DNA of 64,000 nucleotides. It comes from Acinetobacter piscicola (GTDB lineage: Bacteria; Pseudomonadota; Gammaproteobacteria; Pseudomonadales; Moraxellaceae). Position numbers and translations under genes: made by a program. Positions 27,376 through 36,031 of this stretch are shown here, piece by piece. Location of the stretch: NCBI RefSeq assembly GCF_015218165.1, contig NZ_CP048659.1:1984001-2048000 (forward strand), given 5' to 3'. Within the stretch, counting starts at the first letter, position 1. Each line of letters opens with the position of its first letter. The notes beneath the pieces are model-generated. The model saw nothing but the letters and a program-made list of their open reading frames with translations. It did not search any database and was not told the origin of the DNA.

Positions 27376-29209
27376 GGTGAGTAGACCAAGGGAATCTCAC
27401 CCTTAGCCCCTCGCAGAACCGGACGTGAACCTCTCAGCTCATCCGGCTCCCATTATCCAACCGTTGGTAAACATCCCATTTTCCAGTGCACAAAGGCATT
27501 TGGAAAATCACGCGCAAGTCGCCCTAAGGCATATCTAGCCCGTCTTTTATGACGGGCCAAGTTTTTATACTTACGCCTCATCCAGCGTATAAGATAAGCA
27601 TTCATGTGTTGCCAGATCGCTGACATTGCTGAACCATGGAATCGACCATAGTATTGCTGCCAACCTTGAAGAATTGGATTGAATATTGCAGATAAATCAC
27701 TTAATTCGCGATTACACATCAGATGTAGATGCCATTTCCGAATAGTCTGTCGCATTGCTTTAAGTGCATCACGACTGACTGCAGGAGAGAAATTTACATA
27801 AACTCTTTTATACTTGTCCACAGCCTTACGGGGCCTAAACGTGTACCCGAGAAAAGTAAATTGAACATCGGGATATGCTTGGCGACGATTCACATCTTGG
27901 CAATAAACAATCTTTGTCTTATCTGGATGTAATTCGAGTCCACATTCACGAAATCGTGCACCAATCTTTTGTAAAACAAGTTTGGCTTGAGATAAACTTC
28001 GGCAATGAATTACTCCATCATCCGCATAGCGGCAGAATCTTACACTCGCAAGATTCTTGGTAATCCACATGTCAAAAGCATAATGCATAAATAAATTAGC
28101 CAATAGAGGACTGATAACTCCACCTTGCGGTGTGCCGCGATTCCTTTCTAAAACTTGACCATCTACATTTTGCATAGGTGCTTTTAACCAGCGTTCTACA
28201 TAGAGAAGAATCCATGGAATTTCGCAGTGTTTCTTAAGTGCACGCATGAGTAGATTATGATCAATGTTATCAAATAAACCTTTGATATCAAATTCCACAA
28301 CCCAGTCATACTCCCAACTTCGTCGCCTCACCATAGCTATCGCATCATGGGCAGAACGCCCTGGACGATAGCCATAAGAGTTTGGATGAAATAGAGGATC
28401 AATCCGTGGCTCCAATATAAGCTTGACAGCTGTTTGTGCTACTCGATCCGCTACTGTTGGAATGCCTAACATACGTACCCCACCTGATTTCTTTGGAATC
28501 GGTACACCTTTGACTGGCGATGGAAAATAACTGCCTGAACAAAGTCGATTCCATAGTTTATACAGGTTGCCTTTTAAGTGGTGTTCGAATTGCTCAATAG
28601 ATTCATGATCGATGCCTGCAGCACCGCCATTCTCTTTGACTTTCTTAAATGCCTCCCAGATTAACGCTTTAGGAATGTTAAATGGTTTGGTCATAAAGTT
28701 TTGCTCCTCCTGCTTGCACAGTTGACAAATCCGTAGACCTGGATAATGCAACCCCTTCGCTCCATTACCATTACAGTAACTTCAACACTACTACGAGTTG
28801 CTCCGCCCCTTGGTGACGCATTGCTATTATCAGCCTTGCCTTTTGAGCTTGTGCCTTTCGCTTGACATCGCCACCGAAGGTTCCCGCAGTTCAACGTAAG
28901 AGCCTGAATTAGGATCGCGCTGCCTCTACGCCGGACACCGAATGGCCCGTAAGCAGGTAACGGCCAAACTGATCGCGGGGCAACATCCATCCCCGGTTTT
29001 GATGTCATTTGAGTACTTTCGACACTTGAACGGCAGTTCACTGGTGTTCGCCTTCCTAATTCTTACCTGACGCCTATACAACGCCTTTTCCATAACGCTC
29101 ACGACCGGGACTTTTGATCCAAGCCGCTTATGGTGGTTTGCTACCTGCTCCTGCAAGCCGATAGCGAGGGGCCATACCCTCATCTCTTACGCCGCTTGCT
29201 GCGGCACAC
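27376..29209 (-). mobile_element. Group II intron with reverse transcriptase gene
   Basis: About 1834 bases. On the minus strand it starts GTGTGCC at 29209, matching the GUGYG 5' rule. It ends with a domain V hairpin (27415-27449; GAGCCGG...CCGGTTC with a GAG-rich core) and a short domain VI ending TCTACTCACC at 27376. The exact exon boundary was inferred by restoring the IS3 transposase frame and could shift by a base or two. It encodes one maturase/reverse transcriptase. Confidence 0.85.
27453..28694 (-). CDS. ltrA: Group II intron reverse transcriptase/maturase
   Basis: 413 residues from MTKPFNIP, chosen for the GGAGGAG ribosome site just upstream. Reverse-transcriptase blocks are clear: GIDHESIEQFE, GVPIPKKSGGVRMLGIPTVADR, SYGYRPGRSAHDA, RGTPQGGVISPLLAN, and the catalytic FCRYADDGVIHC. 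The C-terminal GIIM/maturase region includes ILQGWQQYYGRFH. No HNH endonuclease domain is present, so second-strand priming would not use one. It should assist splicing of its intron and retrohoming. It is full length with no internal stop. Confidence 0.93.
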   Translation of the reverse strand: MTKPFNIPKALIWEAFKKVKENGGAAGIDHESIEQFEHHLKGNLYKLWNRLCSGSYFPSPVKGVPIPKKSGGVRMLGIPTVADRVAQTAVKLILEPRIDPLFHPNSYGYRPGRSAHDAIAMVRRRSWEYDWVVEFDIKGLFDNIDHNLLMRALKKHCEIPWILLYVERWLKAPMQNVDGQVLERNRGTPQGGVISPLLANLFMHYAFDMWITKNLASVRFCRYADDGVIHCRSLSQAKLVLQKIGARFRECGLELHPDKTKIVYCQDVNRRQAYPDVQFTFLGYTFRPRKAVDKYKRVYVNFSPAVSRDALKAMRQTIRKWHLHLMCNRELSDLSAIFNPILQGWQQYYGRFHGSAMSAIWQHMNAYLIRWMRRKYKNLARHKRRARYALGRLARDFPNAFVHWKMGCLPTVG

Positions 29210-29612
29210 TAATGTCACTTACCCACGCAATGTTTGGGGTAGTCTCTATAAAGTTTTGCTCTAACAAATTATTGTAAACAGAACGATTGTGATCGCTATT
29301 TGTTGTCCTTTTGAAACGCTTATGACGCTTACAATACAGATGATTCTGCTGTTTAATGCAACGTACTGCATACTCGCTAATTTGAATGCCTTGTGACTGT
29401 AAATACCTTGTTAAGCGAATATGTCCATAACTTTCTTTAGTTTCTTGATGGGCAATTTTGACCAAGATGGTCTGTTGGTTTCTTTGAATAACTCGTTTAC
29501 TTAAGCCCCGCTTTAACCAATCATAAAACCTTGATATTGAAATTTTTAGCAACCTAGCCATCATTATTGTTGGATATGTGTTTTTATGCTCTTTCATATA
29601 AGCGTACTTCAC
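29210..29612 (-). pseudogene. IS3 transposase OrfB, 5' exon
   Basis: This is the N-terminal half of OrfB: MKYAYMKEHKNTYPTIMMAR, then the HTH_21 region (ETKESYGHIRLTRYLQSQGI) and the start of the integrase core, ending WVSDI at the intron junction. Its ATG overlaps the orfA stop (29609-29612), as usual in IS3 elements. Without splicing it would read only a few residues into the intron before a stop. Confidence 0.8.
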
Positions 29613-29908
29613 TGATTTTCCTTGGCAAAGTACGCCGCTGCTTTTTTTAGAAATTCTCTTTCCATTTCGGAAGTTTTAAGTTGTTGTTTCAGCTTCTTAT
29701 TTTCTTCGAGTAGAGCAACGAGATCAGGCGAATATTGTTGTGTGCCAGCTAATGTTCCTGCCTTTGCTTTTTTATGCCAATTCGATAGCGTTTGCATGGA
29801 AATACCGAGTTGTCGTGCTGTTTCGGAAACATTACCTTTGTTTTCTTCAATGGCTTTTATTGCTTCAGCTTTAAATTCTGTTGTATAAATTTTTTGCTTT
29901 TTACTCAT
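29609..29908 (-). CDS. IS3-family transposase OrfA
   Basis: 99 residues. The helix-turn-helix reads YTTEFKAEAIKAIEENKGNV, then SETARQLGISMQTLSNWHKK. A leucine-zipper-like C-terminus follows (LLEENKKLKQQLKTSEMEREFLKKA). It binds the element ends and partners OrfB. It is intact and overlaps orfB by four bases. Confidence 0.88.
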   Translation of the reverse strand: MSKKQKIYTTEFKAEAIKAIEENKGNVSETARQLGISMQTLSNWHKKAKAGTLAGTQQYSPDLVALLEENKKLKQQLKTSEMEREFLKKAAAYFAKENQ

Positions 29909-30015
29909 GGTAAACTCCTGTTGAGTAAGTTTAGTTTACCAAGTTAAAGTCTCCATTTTTATCAGCACACATCACTTTGAACCGTACCGGGTTTGTCGGA
30001 GACTTTTTATTTAAG

Positions 30016-30918
30016 TTAGGCCACGTGACCTAACGGGTTAATCTTATCATAGTACATTGCTTCAAACTCAAAAGGCGATACATAACCCAATGCGCTGTGT
30101 ACACGCTTTTTGTTGAACCAATCTACCCAATTTAATGTCGCAAGTTGTACATCCGCTAAACCTTGCCAGTCTGCTTTTAAATATTCAATCACCTCTGTTT
30201 TGTATAAGCCATTCACTGTTTCAGCCAAAGCGTTATCGTATGAATCACCGGTCGTACCGACTGATGCTCGTAAATTTGCTGCTTCTAAACGATTGGTATA
30301 GCGAATGGAAAGATATTGAACCCCTCTGTCACTATGGTGAATCACATTCTTTGGCATGTCTCGAGCATGTAACGCTTGCTCAAGTGCATCGAGCACCATA
30401 TCTGTATTCATCCGTGTCGATACTTTCCATCCAACAATTGCTCGTGAGAAGACATCAATAATAAATGCAGTATAAACCCAACCTGAATTTGTTTGAATAT
30501 ACGTGAAGTCAGCGACCCATAGCTGGTCAGGATGATCAGCACTAAAATTGCGTTTCACCAAGTCATCTGCTCGTTTTTGATCCTCTCGGCTACGGGTAGT
30601 TTGTTTATTCTTACCACGCCAAACACCTTGTATACCTAGTTTTTGCATCAATCGAGCAACTGTACAGCGAGCAATAACATAGCCTTCACGTTTCAATTTT
30701 TGCCAAACTTTACGCACACCATATCGACCTGAACTTTCCTTCCAAATTCGTTTAATTTGTTCAGCATGATGCAAGTCATGTAGATCTCGCTTTGCTCGAT
30801 GTTCTGGGTTTTCAACGAAATCTAGTGTTCGATAATAGGTAGAAGCCGCGATCGGTAAAATCCTGCAAATCGCCTCAACACCATATAACGCCTTATTGTT
30901 ATGGATGAAATCTACCAT
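30016..30918 (-). CDS. IS3-family transposase OrfB
   Basis: 300 residues, full length. It contains HTH_21 (SGRYGVRKVWQKLKREGY) and a complete rve/DDE core: Asp in LWVADFTYIQT, Asp in IHHSDRGVQY, Glu in SYDNALAETVNGLYK. Its ATG overlaps the orfA stop (TAATG). In related elements it is made mainly as a frameshifted OrfAB fusion. Confidence 0.92.
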   Translation of the reverse strand: MVDFIHNNKALYGVEAICRILPIAASTYYRTLDFVENPEHRAKRDLHDLHHAEQIKRIWKESSGRYGVRKVWQKLKREGYVIARCTVARLMQKLGIQGVWRGKNKQTTRSREDQKRADDLVKRNFSADHPDQLWVADFTYIQTNSGWVYTAFIIDVFSRAIVGWKVSTRMNTDMVLDALEQALHARDMPKNVIHHSDRGVQYLSIRYTNRLEAANLRASVGTTGDSYDNALAETVNGLYKTEVIEYLKADWQGLADVQLATLNWVDWFNKKRVHSALGYVSPFEFEAMYYDKINPLGHVA

Positions 30919-31235
30919 TATTTGTGTGGGCGGTCGAGCTCCGCCTGGGCGAAAAAAGCGGCTGCTTTACGTAGAATTTCGTTAGCACGTTGCAGTTCTT
31001 TATTTTCACGTTCGAGTTGTTTAATACGTTCTTGATCTGAAAGTTGCTGTACTTTAATTGGGTTTTGTTTATCTAAATATTTTTGATACCAAACACGTAG
31101 AGTTTCAGGAGTACAACCTATCTTGGGAGCAATAGCGGTGATCGCAGCCCAATTCGATGGATAATCTTTCTCGGATTCAATCAATAATTCAACCGCTCTT
31201 TCTCTGATTTCAGGGGTATATTTTACTTTTTTCAT
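30918..31235 (-). CDS. IS3-family transposase OrfA
   Basis: 105 residues. A helix-turn-helix (YTPEIRERAVELLIESE, then APKIGCTPETLRVWYQKYLD) is followed by a coiled coil (ERIKQLERENKELQRANEILRKAAAFFA). Intact, upstream of and coupled to orfB. Confidence 0.9.
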   Translation of the reverse strand: MKKVKYTPEIRERAVELLIESEKDYPSNWAAITAIAPKIGCTPETLRVWYQKYLDKQNPIKVQQLSDQERIKQLERENKELQRANEILRKAAAFFAQAELDRPHK

Positions 31236-31448
31236 CGGGACATTCTCTCAGAAAGCTTGGTCTCCGACAAACCCGGTACGGTTCACTTCTCAGGTGGAAT
31301 GCTAAACTGGTTGATTTTTATATATAAACAATAGTCAAAAAGCAAACCTATTGATTCCAATCTATATACACATCATATCCGTATCTCATTTTCCATTTAT
31401 AAGACGCTGCGTGTATGATGCAACGTTATTTATCCATTTAATTCTGAT

Positions 31449-32147
31449 ATGAAAAATACACTTTTTGATCACCATCAAATTGATGTGGTTTCTACTTTTT
31501 CTGAACTCACCACCTTAAAGTTTCACGGCGCTGTCAACGCCATGTGTTGGCAAAGAAATTTAGTTGGTGATTTTAAAGAAATTGTCAACAAACTTAAATT
31601 GACTGAAAATATTACCGAAGTTTCTGTGGATGATCTGTGTGCCTTAAAACTCACAGAAAATGCCCATCTTGCCCGAGAACGCATCATCAATGATATACAA
31701 CTACTGACCGATTTTGGTGCTTCTCCGTGTCTCAATCTATTAAAAAATTATGAACGTGACAATGAGCTTGATTTTATTTCAACCGATGTCTATTCCTATC
31801 ATGTAGACCGTTCGCCCATTGAAACAGATACTTTTTTATGTACTTATTATGGTGCTGCGAGTGATATTTTACCCAATGCTCAGGTTCAGCAAAAAATCTT
31901 GATCCCTGAAATTAGAGCAAAACTGAAAGAACTTCATGATGGTACAGATGCAGAATTTGAAAACTTTCTTGAAGAATATTTCTTTGATCTACATTATGAA
32001 CCTAAAGCAGATGCCAAACCAATCAATTTAGGTCTAGGACATCTTTGGCGTTTAGCTGTAGACCATCCAACACAACATGTTTTGCCTTGTGTGCATCGCG
32101 CGCCTCAGGAAAATGAAGATGAATATCGCCTATTGTTAATTTGTTAA
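31449..32147 (+). CDS. DUF1826-like protein
   Basis: 232 residues. The pattern fits DUF1826: an N-terminal GAVNAMCWQRNL, a central SPCLNLLKNYERD-ELDFISTDVYSYHVDRSP block with HVD, TFLCTYYGAAS, and a C-terminal LPCVHRAPQENEDEYRLLLIC. Conserved Cys and His residues suggest metal binding, but the function is not established. No signal peptide. It stands alone just right of the mobile-element cluster and ends at a strong terminator, convergent with the siderophore operon. Confidence 0.65.
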   Translation: MKNTLFDHHQIDVVSTFSELTTLKFHGAVNAMCWQRNLVGDFKEIVNKLKLTENITEVSVDDLCALKLTENAHLARERIINDIQLLTDFGASPCLNLLKNYERDNELDFISTDVYSYHVDRSPIETDTFLCTYYGAASDILPNAQVQQKILIPEIRAKLKELHDGTDAEFENFLEEYFFDLHYEPKADAKPINLGLGHLWRLAVDHPTQHVLPCVHRAPQENEDEYRLLLIC

Positions 32148-32150
32148 TGC

Positions 32151-32198
32151 ATTAACCCAATACGATAATGCAATCATCAGCGGATTGGGTTAATTTTG
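32151..32198 (+). terminator. Terminator between the DUF1826 gene and the siderophore operon
   Basis: ATTAACCCAAT (32151-32161) pairs with ATTGGGTTAAT (32184-32194) around a 22-base loop, followed by TT and G-TT. It could serve both convergent transcripts. Confidence 0.65.
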
Positions 32199-32213
32199 TT
32201 CTAAATCAACATG

Positions 32214-33383
32214 CTACTCTAAATAAAAGGTTTTTAATGGTGGATAGCCATTAAACTCAACGGATGCATAAGATGTGGTATAGGCACCCGTACTGAGCCA
32301 ATATAAACGATCTCCCATGACCAAATTTTGCGGCAAAGGATAAGCGATTTTCTCATACATAATATCCGTCGAGTCACAGGTTGGGCCTGCCAAAATGACG
32401 TTAGATTTTGCAATATTATTCTGCATTTTGGGTGTATAAATCGGATATTTAATCATTTCCCCTAATGTTTCAATTAAGCCATTAAATACCCCAACATCGG
32501 TATAAATCCACCGTTTTTCATCTTGCTCCGATTTATGTGCAATGAGGACAATCTCTGAGACAATCACACCCGCATCCCCCACAAGTGAGCGTCCTGGCTC
32601 TAAAAACAGCGTGATTTTTTGCTGAAAATATTCATCTAAATAGCTTTGTATTCGCTGTGCATAGCTTTGAATGCTATCAATATCTGCCAAATATTGTGCA
32701 GGAAAACCACCACCCGCGTTGATCAATTCAAGCTGAATGCCATGTTGTTGCTCAAGGGTCTCAAACACATGCTTTACGGTTTTCAGTGCAGTCCGCCATA
32801 CCGTGACATCATTTTGCTGACTGCCAACATGGAAAGATACGCCATATGGTTGTAGCCCCATCCGTTTGGCTTTCACCATCAGATCAATCGCCATATCAGG
32901 GTCACAACCAAATTTACGTGATAATGGCCAATCTGAAGTCGTACCCGACTCTACTAGCACACGGACAAATACTCGAGCATTGGGTGCAAATTGCGCGATT
33001 TGTTCTAAATCGGCCTGTGCATCGGTCACAAATAAGCGAACACCTTTGTCATATGCATATTTCACATCTGCTGCTTTTTTAATGGTATTACCAAAGGAAA
33101 TACGTTCAGCGCCAATACCACATGCCATCACGCGATCTAATTCATAAATGGAGGCAATATCAAAATATGAACCCAGTTGGTCTAAACGTTGAATAATTTC
33201 ACAACTTGGATTGGCTTTGACTGCATAAAATAGATGTGCTTTGGGAAAGCTATCTTGCAGTTCCTGATATTTAAATTCAATTCGCTCTAAATCCACCACT
33301 AAAAATGGACTCGGTTTGTTTGCAGCAAAATTTTGGATTTTTTGCCATTGTTGTGAAGAATAATAATTTTCTAAGTTCATCAA
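32214..33383 (-). CDS. PLP-dependent ornithine/lysine-type decarboxylase of the siderophore locus
   Basis: 389 residues, an alanine-racemase-fold (type III) PLP enzyme. Lys56 in YAVKANP should bind PLP; SFHVGSQ and EPGRSLVG match the cofactor phosphate-binding regions. AGPTCDSTD, with Cys336, is the active-site motif of eukaryote-like ornithine decarboxylases and their bacterial lysine or ornithine relatives. It is the last gene of the EntC-EntE-EntB-ArCP transcript, 31 bases after the carrier protein gene, so it probably supplies the amine for siderophore assembly: putrescine from ornithine or cadaverine from lysine. Substrate choice cannot be read from sequence. The start is ATG-ATG; either is possible. 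Confidence 0.82.
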   Translation of the reverse strand: MMNLENYYSSQQWQKIQNFAANKPSPFLVVDLERIEFKYQELQDSFPKAHLFYAVKANPSCEIIQRLDQLGSYFDIASIYELDRVMACGIGAERISFGNTIKKAADVKYAYDKGVRLFVTDAQADLEQIAQFAPNARVFVRVLVESGTTSDWPLSRKFGCDPDMAIDLMVKAKRMGLQPYGVSFHVGSQQNDVTVWRTALKTVKHVFETLEQQHGIQLELINAGGGFPAQYLADIDSIQSYAQRIQSYLDEYFQQKITLFLEPGRSLVGDAGVIVSEIVLIAHKSEQDEKRWIYTDVGVFNGLIETLGEMIKYPIYTPKMQNNIAKSNVILAGPTCDSTDIMYEKIAYPLPQNLVMGDRLYWLSTGAYTTSYASVEFNGYPPLKTFYLE

Positions 33384-33414
33384 ACATTTACTCGCTTTTT
33401 TTGTGGCGCTTGAA

Positions 33415-33654
33415 TCAAGCGAGATTGTGTTTTAAACGGCACTGCCAATCTTGCAGCGTAGGTTCTTCAACTAAATCTTGAAATTCGACACTGATACCAA
33501 GTTCACGCCATTGGCCAACCAAGGTCATCAGGCTCACCGAATCAAGACCGAGCATGAATAAATTGTCATCATTTTGAATTTCACTTGCGTCGATTTCGAG
33601 TTGTTTGGCAATGGTTTGACGCAGTCCTTCCAAAGTTAAATCTGCATGCATCAT
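33415..33654 (-). CDS. Free-standing aryl carrier protein
   Basis: 79 residues. NLFMLGLDSVSLMTLVGQW is the phosphopantetheine-attachment motif, with Ser39 as the site. The four-helix carrier fold and the LGLDSV sequence match the aryl carrier domain at the C-terminus of EntB and VibB. Here it is a separate gene whose ATG overlaps the stop of the isochorismatase gene. It would carry 2,3-dihydroxybenzoate loaded by EntE and present it to the condensation enzyme encoded at 38205-39527. No phosphopantetheinyl transferase gene lies in the window. Confidence 0.88.
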   Translation of the reverse strand: MMHADLTLEGLRQTIAKQLEIDASEIQNDDNLFMLGLDSVSLMTLVGQWRELGISVEFQDLVEEPTLQDWQCRLKHNLA

Positions 33655-34313
33655 ACAGCCTCCATCGTGAGTGCTTCTGTTTGCAATTCAGTTAATACCG
33701 TTGCTGTATCTACGACTTTGGCACAGCGACCTGTCGCATATTTCAGTGCCATTTCATGCTCTGCTAAACTAAAATCTGCGAGCGCATCCCCCACTAAAAA
33801 GGCTTGTATATCCAACATAAAGGCTTCAGCGGCAGTTAGTAAACAACCAATGTGTGCATACACCCCACAAATCATCAGTTGATCACGCCCTGCATCTTTC
33901 ATGCGTTGTTCAAAATCACTTTTCTTAAATGCACTATAACGCCATTTGGTCAACACAATATCCTGTGCTGTAGGTTGTAAACTCGGAATAATCTGCACAA
34001 TATTCGGATCTGCAGCCAAGCCTTTGCCCCAAAAATCGGTTAATAATTGACGATGTTCTACACTCTGATCGCCAGGTTGAGCGGTGTAATACACAGGAAT
34101 GCCTTGCGCATGACATTGATCGATCAACTGACGGCAATGTTGAATCAACTCAGGAATAGGGGCTTGGCTTTGATCATAAAAATCTAAGAAATATTGTTGT
34201 AAATCATGCACCAATAGTACGGCACGACTTGGATCAAGCGTCCAGTTGACTTTGTTTGTTGGGAAATTTTGTGCTTGTGGCATCGGATAACTTGCAATAC
34301 GTGGAATAGCCAT
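33651..34313 (-). CDS. entB: Isochorismatase (2,3-dihydro-2,3-dihydroxybenzoate synthase)
   Basis: 220 residues. It starts MAIPRIASYPMP and has VLLVHDLQQYFLDFYD, TKWRYSAFKKSDFEQRM and ICGVYAHIGCLLTAAEAFM, which match the isochorismatase domain of EntB, VibB and DhbB, including the catalytic Asp and Lys regions. It hydrolyses isochorismate to 2,3-dihydro-2,3-dihydroxybenzoate and pyruvate. Unlike EntB, it ends without the fused carrier domain, which is encoded next door. The frameshifted reading of the upstream entE overlaps its first 130 bases. Confidence 0.92.
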   Translation of the reverse strand: MAIPRIASYPMPQAQNFPTNKVNWTLDPSRAVLLVHDLQQYFLDFYDQSQAPIPELIQHCRQLIDQCHAQGIPVYYTAQPGDQSVEHRQLLTDFWGKGLAADPNIVQIIPSLQPTAQDIVLTKWRYSAFKKSDFEQRMKDAGRDQLMICGVYAHIGCLLTAAEAFMLDIQAFLVGDALADFSLAEHEMALKYATGRCAKVVDTATVLTELQTEALTMEAV

Positions 34314-34353
34314 GTGTGATTTACCTTGTAATTTATAAAATTTAAAAATATTT

Positions 34354-36022
34354 TTACGCCACTAAACGTTGTCTGAGCGCTTTTTTTATCGATTTTACCC
34401 AAAGCGGTATAAGGCATATCGGCAACAAATTCGATACGGTCAGGAATCTTATAAATCGCCAACCCATAGTTTTGAACGTACTGTCGAAGTTGCATCATTA
34501 AGCGTGTTGTACTCGGGTCTTGTGCATCGCTACGCCATTGAATATAAGCGCAACTTTTTTCACCTAACATTGCATCAGGCATCGACACCAACGCCGACTG
34601 AATCACTTGAGGGTGCTGATTTAAGACTTGTTCAACTTCTTCGGTCGCGATTTTTTCACCGCCCCGATTAATTTGCTCTTTACTACGCCCTTCCACAATG
34701 ATGTTGCCAGCCGCATTAATCCGTACTAAGTCTCCTGTGCGATAAAAACCATCGACAGTAAATGCATTCCGATTATGTTCTGGTGCATTAAAATAACCAC
34801 GAATGGTATAAGGCCCTCGCGTCAGTAAATGTCCTAACTCACCTTGAGCCAGTTCTTGATCATCATCATCGACCACTTTGATTTCATCATCCGCACTGAT
34901 TCGACTGCCTTGTGTAGCAATGATTTGCTCAACATCATCTGTATAGCGGGTATAATTCACCAAGCCTTCAGCCATACCAAAAACCTGTTGTAAACGGCAT
35001 TGATATTGTTCTATCAGTTGTTGTGCCAAAGCATCTGCCAAACGGGCACCGCCCACTTGTAAAACTTTTAATTGAGCGAAGATATTGTCTGCACCTTTTT
35101 GCACAGCTTCTGCCCATGTTGCAGCCAAGGCAGGAACCAATGCCACATGTGAGATCTTGTGCTGTTGAATCAGCGCAAAACACGTGCTTACTGAAGGATC
35201 TGGCGATAAAACCAACGTGCCACCTGCATAGAACAGCCCCAATGAGCCTGGGGAACTTAGACTAAAATTATGTGCTACAGGCAGCACCATTAACATTTTG
35301 GTCTGAGGATTCAGTTCACAAATTTCCGCACTGGCACGCACGCTATATAAATAGTCATCATGTGTACGTGGAATTAATTTTGGTGTGCCTGTACTACCAC
35401 CCGACAATTGAAAAAATGCGACATGACGCGCGCTCACTTGAGGTGCAATCACACACGGTGTTTGAAATGCCTGTGTATTTGGCCATGCTTCAAAACATGA
35501 TTCATCACCCATTACATCACCGACCACTAAAACCTGTTTTAAACTTTCACAACGATTTAAGCATTCACGCGCTAATTTACGATAATCAAAACCCATAAAT
35601 TGATCGGCACAGATATACAATTTTGCTTGCGTTTGGGTAATAAAATGACTGACTTCTGCATGACGGTGCGCAGGTAAACTCATCACAGGACGCATACCAA
35701 TTCGTAACGCAGCAAAATAAGCAATAAAAAATTCTGCAATATTGGGCAGTTGAATCACCACACTGTCGCCAACTTGATAGTTTTTTTGTGTTAAATAGAC
35801 GGCGAACGCATCAATACGTTCTTGTAATTGACGATAACTAAAATGACGCTGACCACAAATTAAAGCGGTATTCTCGGCATATTGATCTGCACATTCGATG
35901 AAAAACTCAGTTAAGGTTTGCCCACGCCAATACCCCTTTGCAATATATTTGTCCACAAACTCAGGTGGATATTGCACAATGCCATCCCACAGCTTTTGTT
36001 CTAATACGCTTGATTCAGACAT
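34354..36022 (-). CDS. entE: 2,3-dihydroxybenzoate-AMP ligase, apparent 1-base frameshift near the 3' end
   Basis: EntE family, about 555 residues if corrected. Motifs: FFQLSGGSTGTPKLIPRTH (P-loop), FYRTGDLVR, GRSKEQINRGGEKI and the catalytic lysine in TALGKIDKK. It adenylates 2,3-dihydroxybenzoate and loads it onto the carrier protein. Just after GKID, a run of seven A residues on the coding strand (34381-34387) puts the tail out of frame. Read as is, the frame runs to 34184, with an unrelated 60-residue tail overlapping entB. Removing one A gives KKALRQRLVA-stop at 34354, the normal EntE end. This is either a sequencing error, a real late mutation, or slippage. Catalytic parts are intact in both readings. 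Confidence 0.88.
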
Positions 36023-36031
36023 GGCTTCACC

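Larger units (their letters stand above)
26855..29971 (-). mobile_element. IS3-family element interrupted by a group II intron
   Basis: Imperfect terminal repeats begin TGTGTGCTGA at 26855 and end with its complement at 29971; both ends continue with similar GGA-ACTT-ACTTGG words. It contains orfA and an orfB split by the intron at 27376-29209. Without the intron it would be 1283 bases, the normal IS3 size. No target duplication was seen. Confidence 0.82.
29978..31285 (-). mobile_element. Complete IS3-family insertion sequence with CTT target duplication
   Basis: 1308 bases bounded by perfect 26-bp inverted repeats beginning TGAACCGTACCGGG (29978-30003 and 31260-31285). The three bases before and after are both CTT (29975-29977 and 31286-31288), a typical IS3 target duplication. 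It inserted only a few bases beyond the end of the intron-bearing IS3-family element. Confidence 0.92.

Noticed and set aside
28691..29183. Small ORFs in the 5' part of the group II intron
   Set aside because: This is structured intron RNA upstream of the maturase; the reading frames show no family pattern.
34184..34353. Extended C-terminal tail of EntE
   Set aside because: The tail overlaps the start of entB and is unlike EntE; a one-base shift restores the normal end.
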